From Micromussa lordhowensis (lineage: Eukaryota > Cnidaria > Anthozoa > Scleractinia > Lobophylliidae), in assembly GCA_964020085.1 (NCBI GenBank), contig OZ026601.1:21394930-21458929 (forward strand): a DNA stretch of 64,000 nt, read 5' to 3'. The notes beneath the pieces were generated by a model. That model saw nothing but the letters and a program-made list of their open reading frames with translations, made no database searches and was not told the origin of the DNA. Within the stretch, counting starts at the first letter, position 1, and every line of letters starts with the position of its first letter. This document shows positions 36,337 through 47,573 of the stretch, piece after piece. A program made the translations under genes and the position numbers.

Positions 36337-37328
36337 TCAGTCTTTATTTTAAAGATTTTTTTCAATTTTATCAGTATTTCTTCCATAGATGTATTAATAA
36401 TTTATAATTAAGTAAGTAAAGTCTGAAATTGTTTTTATTGCTCTGCATAATTTACAACAGCTTCTTCAAATTAGCCCCGCCCAAAGGCTGAAAAAATGTC
36501 ATTACCATTGTTTACTAAATGAACCATAAATCACTCTGTTGTCTGTGAATAGTTTTGTTGGATCGAGATTTAAGGAACAAAAGACGGTGGCAGAACATTT
36601 CATCTTTGTTATAAGAACCCAGTCACAGTTGTGCATGAATGTGACCACCATCCTTAATTTTCTAGTTAAATTAGCTAATCAAAATGCATGAATTAGGTAC
36701 GCTGAAAATATCAAGCACCATGTAACCTGTTAATCAATCGACTACTACGTCTCTCACATTTCTTTTCATAATTTAGGATTTGCTAGGTGAGAATGGACGC
36801 CATAAGGAAGTTGTTTAAAAGATGTCAAAAAATAATGCAAAATATTAGTTTGGTGGTCTGTGTTAGAAGAGCATCACTGTAAATGCAGTGATGCGTATTA
36901 TATTAGTATGTCCAAAAGGCAATTACCCGTCAAAAAGAGGATTTCCAAAACTAATTTTAACTTTGGTCATTTTGCCGTTGCAACAATACAAATCTCAAGA
37001 TTATTTAAGCAATAGAAAACATGTACTGTGTTTCTATCAAGTTATAGAAACGCGTTATAACCTTTAACGAGTACTTTTAAGGGAATTAAGTCTTCTATTG
37101 GAGATTCGGTGATATTTCTTTCATCAGACACTAGTTGTATATATTCCAGTCTAGCCATAAAAAAGATTTGTAACCTTTTTCAATGTCCTAACTGAATTAT
37201 GTCATTGAACTAGTACGACACCCGTGTTGGTAAAACATTGGTCGAGTTGTCTTGGCGAGATCCATGACTTGTAAAAAACGAAACACCCATACAGTGTCCG
37301 ACGTAATATATCAAACACGAAAGACCGC
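36337..37328. other. no gene seen
   Basis: AT-rich intergenic sequence without a convincing ORF, splice-supported exon or repeat structure. Confidence 0.5.
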
Positions 37329-37427
37329 GTTTGACCACATTTCCAAACACTGAGAAGAGAGGTGAAAATACCACGCACAGCAGAGTATTTTTGACGAACC
37401 TTGAGGTGTTTGGAAATGTGGTCAAAC
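37329..37427. repeat. 22-bp perfect inverted repeat, likely small foldback element
   Basis: GTTTGACCACATTTCCAAAC plus AC at 37329-37350 is the exact reverse complement of 37406-37427. A second matching pair just outside (ATATCAAACAC near 37310, GTGTTTGATAT near 37437) extends the fold to about 37308-37450. Confidence 0.8.
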
Positions 37428-37996
37428 ACTGTCGTGAGTGTTTGATATACATGTATCTTCTCAATCGAAACTAAAACTAAGGAGAAAACGGAGAAATAAA
37501 ATCGTAAAAATCTACGCTAATTGAGATCAGATATCCAAACACTGTCACGGTCATGATTTCTTTGCTTAAGGTGGTCTTCTACCCTCAAATTTAAATTTTT
37601 GTCTAAAAAGCGATTTTTTTGGAACATGAAGATTCAACATGCCTGACCATTTGCAAAGCGTATTTTGAAACGATTTTGCTCTGATTACTCCTTGATTTAC
37701 ATTAAAGTTAAGAAATCTACACACTGGTAGCTACATTTCAACATAGCAACACCCACAGCAACGGACACGATTTAGGTACTCACAAAATGGATTCAATTCA
37801 GTTCATTTTAAAAACACTTTACGGGAAAGCTTTAGAGATGTGCACTTATGAAGATTGTGCATCGTGGTCCTAAACATTGTTTCCCCTGCCATCTTAGGCA
37901 CTCCTTATACTTGGTTAACATTTCTAGGAGTGTTGGGTATTCGGGTTCTCAATGGAACTTGTAAAACCTTTCGATATACCCCTCTCCCTACCTCTA

Positions 37997-38136
37997 GCGC
38001 TTTGTAGTGTTTTGAATAGGCCACAAAGCACTTTGTGGTGTTTTGAATAGGCCACAAAGCGCTTTGTGGTGTTTTGAATAGGCCACAAAGCGCTTTGTGG
38101 TGTTTTGAAAAGGCCACAAAGCGGTATGTGGTGTTT
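37997..38136. repeat. 31-bp minisatellite, about 4.5 copies
   Basis: Unit CCACAAAGCGCTTTGTGGTG plus TTTTGAATAGG. Full copies at 38021-38051, 38052-38082 and 38083-38113 with partial copies on both sides. The first 20 bases of each unit are themselves palindromic. ORFs across it on the minus strand are artefacts of the repeat. Confidence 0.9.
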
Positions 38137-38881
38137 CAAATACTACTGCTGTTTTATAAAGCACGGCAAACTAGGAACAATTAGAAAGTACTCCGGCCAT
38201 AAAATCTTATCAGCAGGAAAGTTCCTGTAATAAATGTTTGATGCAAAAAATCCATGAGGAAGACTTATCCAAAAAGGTTCAGTCAGCTTCAACCAAACAT
38301 ATTATGAGAACGTCGCGACCCGGCGTGCGAGTGACAAGATTGGGAATAGAGAAATATTGCGCAAATTGAGTGGTAGTTTTAAAGCACCGAAACTAAAATT
38401 GGTTACGCTGCTTCTCAGAGATTTTGTTTTGCCCCTGTAATATCATTCAGCGATCTGAATGATTTGAGGATAATCAAAGCGCGGAGTTTAAAAACTTTAA
38501 ACTTGACTGGCCTGGAACACGTAGTTCGCAAACCCGTGAGCAACCACTGTTTTGAAATTTTTCATCAAGCATTCATGATGAATTTGAAACTAAAAATATA
38601 CTAAGCAATCAATTTGCGACAGAAATCTTGTAAGTTAAATGCAATTCTTGCAAAAAGCTGCTGTACATTTCCGTTGAGAGTCAAAACATAAATACAAAGT
38701 CAAATATTGCTCCCGTGGCCTACTCCTCGAAAAGTCAGTTTTACTCGAAGACCGAACTGCAACGGAGATCAGTTGCCAGTCTTATGCTGCGTGTTATCAG
38801 ATAGAACACATGATATGATTGGTTCAGTATATCCCATTACGTCAGAGGACATGTCTGCCACATAGGACATAACTGCAATGG

Positions 38882-39060
38882 TACACATGTTTAGTGTGCT
38901 GAACTCCAGATCTTGCAGTCTGAGCTCGATTCCTCAGGCAAGGGACACTGTATTGTGCTCTCCAATCAGGTGTACAAATGGGTACCAGCAAACTTAATGC
39001 GGAGGTAACCCTGGGATGGACTAGCCAGCCAGCCAGCCTCCCATTTACACATTAAAATAT
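38882..39060 (+). mobile_element. tRNA-derived SINE, partial
   Basis: The head has Pol III box A-like (TAGTGTGCTGAACTCCAG) and box B-like (GAGCTCGATTCC) sequence. The body follows with GGTGTACAAATGGGTACCAG and GGTAACCCTGGGATGGACTA, which I recognise as the core of a SINE family common in cnidarians and other invertebrates. The tail ends in a (CCAG)n run. No target duplication found. Confidence 0.7.
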
Positions 39061-39121
39061 TACCTTACTTACATAAAGTTAGAATTATTAAAACTATTTA
39101 TATTGGAAGAACTGAAAAAGT

Positions 39122-40640
39122 CTATTGCACTAGTGGGGGTAACAAATTAGAAATACTTGCACAAACTACAAGAATGTCATCAATAAGAGGGACAAGTGTA
39201 ATTGGTAGCGCTTTCTTTAAAATCGAGAGAACTTTCATTCGGCCAATAGCTCTCTCTCTCTCTCCACATGTATCCGGGCATTGGCAATTTTTTGGGTTAC
39301 AATAACTTTATCTTTAGACATCTGTTCAAGCCCTGAACTTGGTGGTGGGATTTCCAATGTAGTTCCTCTCACCACGAGATCTTCTTTTATTGGGAAGCCC
39401 CTGTCTGCTATTATTATGTCTGTAGGTTCTAGAAAATTGGGGTACCCAGATTCTTGAGTGATGTGTTGGTCAGATGCTCTGCCACCCCATGCTTTTGAAA
39501 GGAAAGTGATCATACCACTTGGTGCAATTCCAACAAGGAATTTAACAGTGTTGTGTTTCTTATAGTCCGACCAAGTGAGAGCCTGAATTTTAAAATTTCT
39601 CGGATGGTCAATAAATATTTCACTGCAGTCTATTGTGCAATGCAGGTTTGGGTAATGTTTAAGGGACTTAGGGAGACTTTCTCGAATTGCCTCCTTTGAT
39701 GGCCAAAATATGAGAGGCTTCAATTCACAAGCAAGAAACCTGACCCAGGTGTTGATGACCTGGAGAGCTCCACCATTACTGATGTCAAATAGGTCTGCAA
39801 GCATTTCATTCATTATAGCTGTTCTCAGTTTAAGTAACACTAAAGTTAATTCTTCTTTCACTGATAGTTTCCTCTGTGGCCCTGTCTTTTTTGGCGATGT
39901 CTTGAAGTTTCTAGGCACCTTGGTTGAAATAGCCTTTTTTGAACCGGACCAGTACCGCAGCTTTATTGATTTCTGAGTAACATATTGAAAGTTTTTTTGT
40001 TTGGCAAACCTGTATACGTCCTGACCTTTGCATCAGTCTTCAAAAACTTATCCACAACATTCCTTCCCTTTGTTTCTTGTCTTCGGAGGTGAGCATTTTC
40101 GGTTTTGATCCCCCCCAATTCCAGCTGCAGTTTATCAATAACTTTCTGTTTGTTAAAGCATCCTGAGCAAATGCAATTCTCAACACAATTGCACACATAA
40201 ATGTAGTCGTGGTCATGTTTAATGCTTTTATACAAATTGTCAACAGTTTCTTTAAGTTCAGCTTCACCTGAACTACATGTATCAACTTTGGCATCAGTTT
40301 GCTCTACCTCAGTTTTAGGTCTTTTTTCTGCAGGGCTGTATTGTGTAAACTTCTTTATAGTTCTCGTTTTGCGGGCTGCTCCTACCTGATGTTTTTTTCG
40401 GTTGGTAGTTGTACCCCATATCGACAGTAGGACATGGATGATCTACGGTAGGTTGTCCATCCACAAAATGTTTGGAACAAACCCAGTAGTCTTCGGTTGG
40501 CTGCCAGTTTTTCCCAGTTTTAGGGTTTTTTCGATTGATAGATTTAACCCATTCCTTTCTCTTTTCAGGGTCTCCTTTCAATGTTGGAAAAGGATGGAGT
40601 TGAAAAAGTCAGGACATGTACAGTCTTGACTTGTACAATG
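39122..40640 (-). pseudogene. THAP + DDE_Tnp_4 (ISL2EU/Harbinger-like) transposase pseudogene
   Basis: From the 5' side: a decayed THAP finger (HPFPTLKGDPEKRKEWVKSI, YWVCSKHF) whose first cysteine pair is lost and which has an upstream TGA; a Cys-rich coiled-coil segment; the helix-turn-helix TGLPNKKTF; then the DDE_Tnp_4 nuclease with D in TIDCSEIFIDHP, D in IIADRGF and E in NARIHVER. After HVER the frame is lost in a GA dinucleotide run (39250-39264). In the other frame the expected end follows (RAIGRMKVLSILKKALP, stop at 39122-39124). Further frame changes near 39965 and 40325. THAP plus DDE_Tnp_4 is typical of ISL2EU elements; the YqaJ-like second gene of that group is not seen nearby. 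Confidence 0.8.
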
Positions 40641-41584
40641 GCAATTATGCAAAGTGCAAAACCCTTCCTCCATTTCTGCAGTTGATATGTACTGCTACTG
40701 CAGCCAATGACTGCTCAAATCCTCATTTCCTTATGTAAAAATCCCTGTGCCTGCAATTTTCTTTTTCAAAACACGACGATCGTCGAAAAACTTAACTAGA
40801 AGCAACTCGAAGCAACTTGAAACAAGCACTTTTTATCCCGAGTCGTTCCCAGCCACACACAATATTGTGATCGACCGCTGGAACTCCGAACTCGCTTATT
40901 CCATATCTAATGTGTTATTTATCTTATTTTTCAATCTCGTCTCGACATCCTTTGGCGGGAAAATGTCACATGACTGAAAGGGCGGGCAGAACAGCGAATA
41001 TGGCAGATCTTCTTATTTCGCTGGATTTTGAAGGGAAAACAGTCGGTTTAACGGCATCAAGCTTGCACAAATCAACTATAGCTCAATTTTTTAATGTCCA
41101 TGAGAACGGCTTGCACTTAAAAGTGAGTAGAAATGGTAAAATTGAGAATATATGGCTGTCATCAAATAGGACGTTCCTATTACCACAGGGGAATGTCGTA
41201 CCTCAGTCAAATGGCTTTCTGATTGGTTGATTTATTTCGTGGTTAAATATTTAATTTTTTTTTTGGTATGAAAAAAATTATAATCGCTAATGTAATATCG
41301 CTGTTTATCTGGTGGGATGTGGTAGGCAGGGAATGTAAAAAGTGCGTGTTAACAGTTTCTTATTAGGTAACCTGAATAAGTTTGCCAAACTGTGAGTTAG
41401 CAAACGTACTATAAAAGTGGAGAGTATACTAAATTTGGAGAGAAAGAGAGAAAACCAACATCAAGGTCAGGTAGCAAGGTATGTGCAGCAAGGTTATTGC
41501 TTATTTTATTTGCTTAACCGCCCCTTAAGTTTATTTCAAAGTTGGCCCAGCAAAACAAGGTGAGAGGGTTGGGGTACCAAGCGT
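40641..41584. other. no gene supported
   Basis: An ORF at 40910-41230 (+) includes MADLLISLDFEGKTVGLTAS but has no recognisable domain. It could be an upstream exon of an unknown gene or chance. The rest is AT-rich noncoding sequence. Confidence 0.4.
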
Positions 41585-42009
41585 AGTGAGCGTAGTAAGC
41601 ATAGCGTGGCAAGTGTAGGAGTGTAGCAGGCGCAACAAGTGTAGCGTAAACGTTGCAAGTTTAGCAGGTGTAGCATGGGTTGCAAGCTACTAGTAGGCAT
41701 TGCAATTGTTGCAGGCATTGCAAGTGTAGCAAGTCGGTGTAGCAAGTATAACAGGTGTAGCAAGCGTACCAAGAGTAGCAAGTGTAGCAAGTGTAGAAAG
41801 AGTAGCAAGCATAGCAAGAGTAGCTAGTGTAGCAAGAGTAGTAAGAGTGGCAAGCATAGCAAGAGTAGTCGGTGTAGCAAGTATAACAGGTGTAGCAAGC
41901 GTAGCAAGAGTAGCAAGGGTAGCAAGGGTCGCAAGGGTGGCAAAGGTAGCCAGCGTAGCAAACGTAGCAAGCGTAGCAAGTGTAGCAAGCGTACCAAGCG
42001 TAGCAAGCG
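41585..42009. repeat. GTAGCAAGC-type 9-bp minisatellite
   Basis: Long imperfect tandem array of nonamers such as GTAGCAAGC, GTAGCAAGA, GTAGCAAGT and GTACCAAGC. Because the unit is nine bases, all frames stay open and read as Thr/Leu/Ala (minus) or Ala/Arg/Val (plus) repeats; these are not genes. Confidence 0.92.
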
Positions 42010-42157
42010 TTAAATTGGAAAATTCACTGCAAGGATCATTCTTCACTGTCATCTATAACGGCAGCTCAAATATATGAATTATTTCATATATACTTACATC
42101 ATTTCACTCCTCACGGGAAGATATGAACTCAACAAATTGACCTCGCCCCCAATGTGC

Positions 42158-42229
42158 GGCTTCATAGCTCAGTTGGTAGAGCATCGCACCGGTATCGCGG
42201 AGGTCATGGGTTCAAATCCCGTTGAAGCC
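42158..42229 (+). tRNA. tRNA-like sequence, anticodon GGT (Thr) if read as a cloverleaf
   Basis: 72 nt fold as acceptor GGCTTCA/TGAAGCC, D arm GCTC..GAGC, a weak anticodon stem TCGCA/CGCGG, loop CCGGTAT (anticodon GGT at 42191-42193) and T arm ATGGG-TTCAAAT-CCCGT. Box A (TAGCTCAGTTGG) and box B (GGTTCAAATCC) are both excellent. Oddities: C instead of T at position 33 and a mismatch at 31:39. Together with the flanking repeats this favours a tRNA-derived repeat over a working threonine tRNA. Confidence 0.55.
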
Positions 42230-42233
42230 CTGA

Positions 42234-42240
42234 TTTTTTT
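42234..42240 (+). terminator. Pol III terminator-like T7 run
   Basis: Seven T residues begin five bases after the tRNA-like sequence, the usual place for RNA polymerase III termination. Confidence 0.55.
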
Positions 42241-42410
42241 CAGGCTTCTTCTTTCCAGTTACTTAAATTGGAAAATTCACTGCGAGGATCATTCTTCACT
42301 TTCGAAGACTAAATTTGTATACAAATTAGTTAAATGTCGATATACTTTATGTCTAACATGGAAACAAGGCTTTATTTAGTATAAAAAGATCTCCGACTTT
42401 GTCACCATCT

Positions 42411-45400
42411 TTATTTCAAGCGACCAAAGCTAGACTCCAGCTCCCATTCCATTCCATGTGGGTTCTTACACGTGCCCTCCGCCATACAGGTGCAAGCTTC
42501 TGTACATGAGAGACCAACATTTGCACAAGAACAGTTGCTGCTGCACTCTTTCTTCTTGCAGGTACACGTCGTAAGCTCCAATAGGCTGGTAGGTGCCGGG
42601 TCCTTGGACATCAGCTTTGGCTTCAGCTCATCATCTTCTTTTTGCCATCCGCGTCCTTTGGGAGATGGGAGCTCAAGTAAGGCATTGAGGCTTTTTCTCC
42701 AAATGTGCATCTGGTAGTTTGCACGGTTGATGTCTTGTCGCAAGCTGTCAGAGGTTGGTGGCAGAGCCTCACTGTTCGGCTTCTTTTGACAAAAGATAAT
42801 GTATCTAAGCTCATCAACAGTCTTTGGACTTTTCTTGTATGAGGGATAGAGGTCGCATATAAATTCTTCACACTTCTTCCCTGTCTCTTCATCTACCTCT
42901 GGCTGTTTTCCTAGGATAGTAAGGCTTTCCTGGTGAACTGCGCTTCAAATAAACACATTCCATGGCTTTTTCTTGCCGATTCCAGAAAGGTCGCTGGTGG
43001 TGTCACAGCCAGTGAGAGCGTGAAAGGCTGGTAACGCCTTCAGAACTCTGTTACCTAGATTCTGGCAAACATCATGGACAGGAACAAAGCGTAGAAAGTC
43101 CTTGATACCTGTGCGGAACCATAGTTCCTTGGATGCGATGTTTTCAAAGTGAGCCGCACTTAAAACAAGCACGTCAGTATCCGGGGACTGTATTACACTG
43201 ACCTGCTGCGTACTTCGCGTGAAGTAGCATCCTCGTGTCTACCTCTTCTTGGTTAGACTTTAGATCCTCCACATCAACACATGAATCTCTCATGATGGCC
43301 ACGCACCTCTCTCCATCCTTGAATCCGCCTCCGATGACAGGTTGAGTGCTTTCCCGAAGATATCTTTGCCTGAGATTGCACATGGAGTGAGTGAGGAAGT
43401 CACACAAGTTCTTCTTGTTATTCGGATTGGAAATGTACTTGTCGCATTGCTTGAGAACGGGTGTCGCAGGTCCTCTAAGGTATGCCTCTAGTGCGCTCGA
43501 CAACCCTCTTCTTGCCCGCTCTGCTTCTTTGATGGAATCATCAAGGTACTGGGCGAAGACCACGTGAACGCAGTAACACTTATGTGTTGACAGGGGCGAC
43601 GTGAAGGTGTTGAAGTAATGCTTGGCCAGTTCACCAAACGTAGCTGTACATCCAGACTTGATCATCTGAATCACTGCCGCCATTCCATTTAGGATACAGA
43701 CGGTGTTTTCAGGAGAAGGTTGAAGTTGAGGGACTACAGTCACAAGCTTCTCTATGATGCCAGCTAAATGGCTCTTAGTGTTTTTTGTGAGACTTCCGTC
43801 TTGGTGGGCCAGAGAACAAAGAATAGGCGATAACTCATAGCTCAAAACTTCCATCAAGTTGATCTGACATGTTCTGCATGAACGGTGATGCTCTTCTCGT
43901 CTCCAGCCTTGACTTTCACCTTCTTTGTCATCGAACTGAAGGTCTTGATGCTGAGTTTGGGAATTGCATCCCAGTAGCTGACCTCATTGGTTTGGATCAG
44001 CGTCTTTACAAATGTCTTCATCTGTTCCTGTCCCTTTGATTGGCTCACTAGAAGAGCATCTGCGATTTCTTCTGGTAAAACGGCACCCGTAGCAAAATTG
44101 ACGAGGGATTCTGTGTTGGTGTTAAATGGGTTGATGATCAGCTCAGACGAGAACCAGCAGATCAGCTTCTTCACATCTTGTTCATCTCGCTTTACCCTCT
44201 TGGGAGCAGCCTCCTTATGCCTTACCTAGCAGTAATTTAGAAGAGGTTTTACAGTTGAAAAAATTATAAGACTATATTTAAAGACGTGTGCATATAGTGA
44301 AAACTGAAACCCGCCACCTTAATCCCTTACATTCGCTTATCAGGTTTTAGATTGCTTTTAGCTCTGTGATACCAGTGATATCTCGGCGATTTTATCCTGA
44401 TATCCTGATAAAAACAGCGATACCAACAAAATCGCAATCAAGATCTACTATCAGTGCCATTATCATATAAAGCATGTTTATGTGCCATAAAATTGCACCT
44501 ACCTGGTGATTTTCATCATCTCTGTACATCTCCTTGAGAGCGGTGGTGACTGAGCTGTAAGAAACCATCTCTCGAGTAACGCAGGGCTTTGGGACATCCC
44601 AACTCTACCTCCCTTTGACTTTGAATCCGCGTTGATAGATTGTTCAAGGGCCACATCAGTTGACACCTGAGAGAAGGGATGACCGCTGTGGCTAACAGAG
44701 AAATTTCCTGCCAGAAACTCTTCGTGTACCTTTGGATGACTACACTCTAGCATGTTCATGTCTGCGATGTACACTGGTAACCATCGCGCATAGTTTGGCT
44801 GGTCCATGGCGAAGAAATGTGGTGTCATTTCGGCCAAGGCTGACAGATTTAAGTCCCGGTTTCCAGACTGTTCTGCTTTGATGAACTGCAAGAGAATATC
44901 TACCATTTCAATGTACTGTTCCCAGAATAAAACGTCTTGAACGCAGCTCTCGTTTTTTTCTTGAAGGTCTTGACTAGGGTGCTTAGTTCACGTAGATCGT
45001 CACTAAGTTGGGCAACCGTCTCAGAAACATTACCATGATCTTGTTGCAGGGCGTGAATGCCATCATTGATGCATTGTAAAACACGTTCTTCATTTAGGCT
45101 GACATCACTGGCACTGGCGTACCACACCAGGCGAAACATAGCCACCGAGACCAACTTGTGGGCCCTTACACCTAGATTGTAGGATTTACCTTTCATTAAC
45201 ACTGCCGTGGTCCCCACAGCATATACTCCAGATTCAATGAGAAGGTCATCAAGACCTGAGTCTAGATATTTCTTCCAGATCAAACCAAGGTAATTCAAGG
45301 CTATGTGAAATCCACCCATCCTGATGATGACATTAGCGAATTCTTCAGGATATCACCATTGGATCTGTTTCGCCTTCATGTAAATGAGAAGGTCAAATGT

Positions 45401-47573
45401 CACCACTGTGTCTGCTCTCGTAAGCCATCTAGATGGATGAAGTGGCATCAAGCTCCAAACTTCATCACTCCGACTTGCATCGATAAAGCACTCCTTTCCA
45501 TCTTCAAACCACTTATTCTCTACTTGATTCACGTATGCAGATACTGCGGGCCTTCGTCCATGAGCATAGCACTCCTGTATGTCATAAATACTGGACGTTG
45601 ACTGCAAAGACCTTCGCTTGGTGGTGTGATCCACCAGTGGTGCTGGGGACAGATCAGGACCAAATGCCTTTCTCTGATATACCATCATTGTGATAGCATG
45701 GGTCGCATTTTTGCCATCTAACGTCTCCTCATTCAGATTGTTGTTGTCAGTGGGGATTTGAATAAAGGGACTAGGAGAAATGTTAGAAGGGATAACCGTT
45801 CCAAATTCATTAGCCTTTGCAAGCACCTCTAGCGCAGCACTGGCGTCGATAGCCCGCATCTGGTCATAGGAGGAGCAGTGCCTCATTTTATTCAACAGTG
45901 TTGTTAGACGTCGAGAAGATGTCAAATGATGGGCTGTAATGGCTAATCCCACATGCTTTAGAGTCTTCACCCAGCCATTGGTTGAGCAGTGGATTATGTC
46001 CTGACAAATACTAAATATTTGACGCTCGTTTGAGTTGTTCAAACACCTGAGAGGGCCAATATGTTTTGCCAGCTTCACCGGTTACCAGAAAGCAAATCAA
46101 CCAGTATAGGCTGTCAGGCACAACCTGTCGGGCAGCCTCTAGAGAAACTTGTTTCACATCCAGTGGTCTTGCTGTTATCCCAGAACATGTTGTCATCTCG
46201 GCCCTTATACCTCCTGCCAGACTTGCAATTTGCTGACAATCTCCGTTGTCTTTTCCTAAAATGTTAATGACAATAACCAACATTGAAGCTCACAGCTTTC
46301 AATTTTGTGTTATTGGTAGACTGTAGCCCTGGCCAATTAGTGGGATAACGCTATTTATAATATAATGCAATAAAATTCTATAATTTGATTGGCTAAGAGA
46401 AGTGAAATCTATCCTTAATAGTGGTATTTCAAAATCATTGCTTTTATTGAAACATATTATAAACGAATAATAGCATATGTTGTTTGTGGTATTTAGGCTA
46501 AGTACTACTGGTGATATTTCAAAATTGTCCCGTATTTGTGTAACAGTTTTGAAATATCACTTGTGGTATTTGTCCCAAATACCATGCTATTACCTATGCA
46601 TACATAAAACCATATTTGTGTTATACTGTTGTTATTTTCCTGATTACTTTGTGTGATGGCCCACGCGTTGATAATGTCTTGCAGTTTTACATTTGACGAG
46701 TAAATCAGCTCCGGCCTGGCCTTCCCTAGCTGTTGATGGAAAGTTATTTCTTCTCCAAAGGAACTCTTCAGACGATCCTTCCACCGCTGTGATGTGTAGC
46801 CATCTCCTGGCACTCCTTTCTCTGACAGATAGTCCCAATATTTGATCAGTAGTGATGCAATGTCATACACCCGACCCTGATCCAGTCCTGGTCTTAGTTC
46901 TTCCACCAGCTGCTTGAAAGCGTGGTGCGATTCGTTGCTGCTTTCGATTCACCTTTGTCATCTCTGACTTTTTAGCAGTATAAAGCGAATAAAAGTTCTT
47001 GTGATATTTCGCCTCAGCAGCCATAACTATCATCGTTAACTCCAAGGAGAAGGTGAAGCATAGCTTTGTCGCCTTGAATAGTAGCGGCTCTCTTGATGGT
47101 CTGGCAGGCTGTGAACGTCGAAACGTTTATCAATTCTGTCACTTTCTTGTAAGTCTTCTTTTTGCAAAAAAGCACTTTGACCAATCGATTTTTGATCTAG
47201 ATGACCTGCTTGCTCTCTCCTGATGTTCACATTCCTCCTCACTAGCTGCATCATTCGTGTCTAAACTAGACGCAAACTGGATGTTTCTTTTACTAGGGTA
47301 CGATGAATAGCATGCTGAGTGACATACTACTTCAACGAGATCCTCCACTGACTCCACTCCATCTTTGCATAATCTCACATAGACATCAACCCCACGACAT
47401 TTTGCTGATTCAAGAAGGTTAACAATGGAAGAACTCTTGACCTTCCTCAGGGGATTACCAGGTACGTCTATTTGGCAAATGTAACATTAACTCAAAACAG
47501 TGACTTTTTGTCTCTTTGATGGAGGCAATGGCAGGGCCAAGCCATCGACAGGACTTTTTCTTTTGCTAGACAT
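42411..47573 (-). pseudogene. decayed repetitive gene family with LTGCDTTS motif (probable transposon protein)
   Basis: Runs from MSSKRKSPVDGLALPLPPSK near 47573 to a Cys-rich tail (TTCTCKKKECSSNCSC, CTEACTC) ending at 42411. Between them: RKFYS-like KYHKNFYSLY, WKDRLKSSFGEEITFHQQLG, HCSSYDQMRAIDASAALEVL, ESGVYAVGTTAVLMKGKSYN, NYARWLPVYIADMNMLECSH, SKGGRVGMSQSPALLERWF, EEVDTRMLLHAKYAA, TDVLVLSAAHF and LPAFHALTGCDTTSDLSGIG. I know this collinear set as a large family repeated in cnidarians and other invertebrates. The DTRMLLHA..DVLVLSA part looks like a PIN/FEN-type nuclease fold (inference). Lesions: a T-run frameshift near 47165, frame changes near 47030, 46910, 44930 and 43175, and TGA at 45353-45355. 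Confidence 0.7.

Larger units (their letters stand above)
42010..42300. repeat. 38-bp direct repeats flanking a tRNA-like sequence
   Basis: TTAAATTGGAAAATTCACTG.. at 42010-42047 recurs at 42263-42300 with one mismatch. The two copies bracket the tRNA-like sequence, which looks like part of a larger repeating unit of about 253 bp. Confidence 0.8.

Noticed and set aside
37567..37620. TTAAGGTGGTCTTCTACC as the start of another TTAA MITE
   Set aside because: No matching inverted end was found to the right.
37905..38139. Repeat ORFs reading GLFKTPQSALWPIQNTT
   Set aside because: Translation of the 31-bp minisatellite in overlapping frames; no splice or start context.
40910..41230. 106-codon ORF as the YqaJ partner gene of the ISL2EU-like element
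   Set aside because: No YqaJ-type nuclease motifs are visible in the translation.
41536..42052. Thr/Leu/Ala-repeat ORFs on the minus strand
   Set aside because: Produced by the 9-bp minisatellite, open in several frames on both strands.
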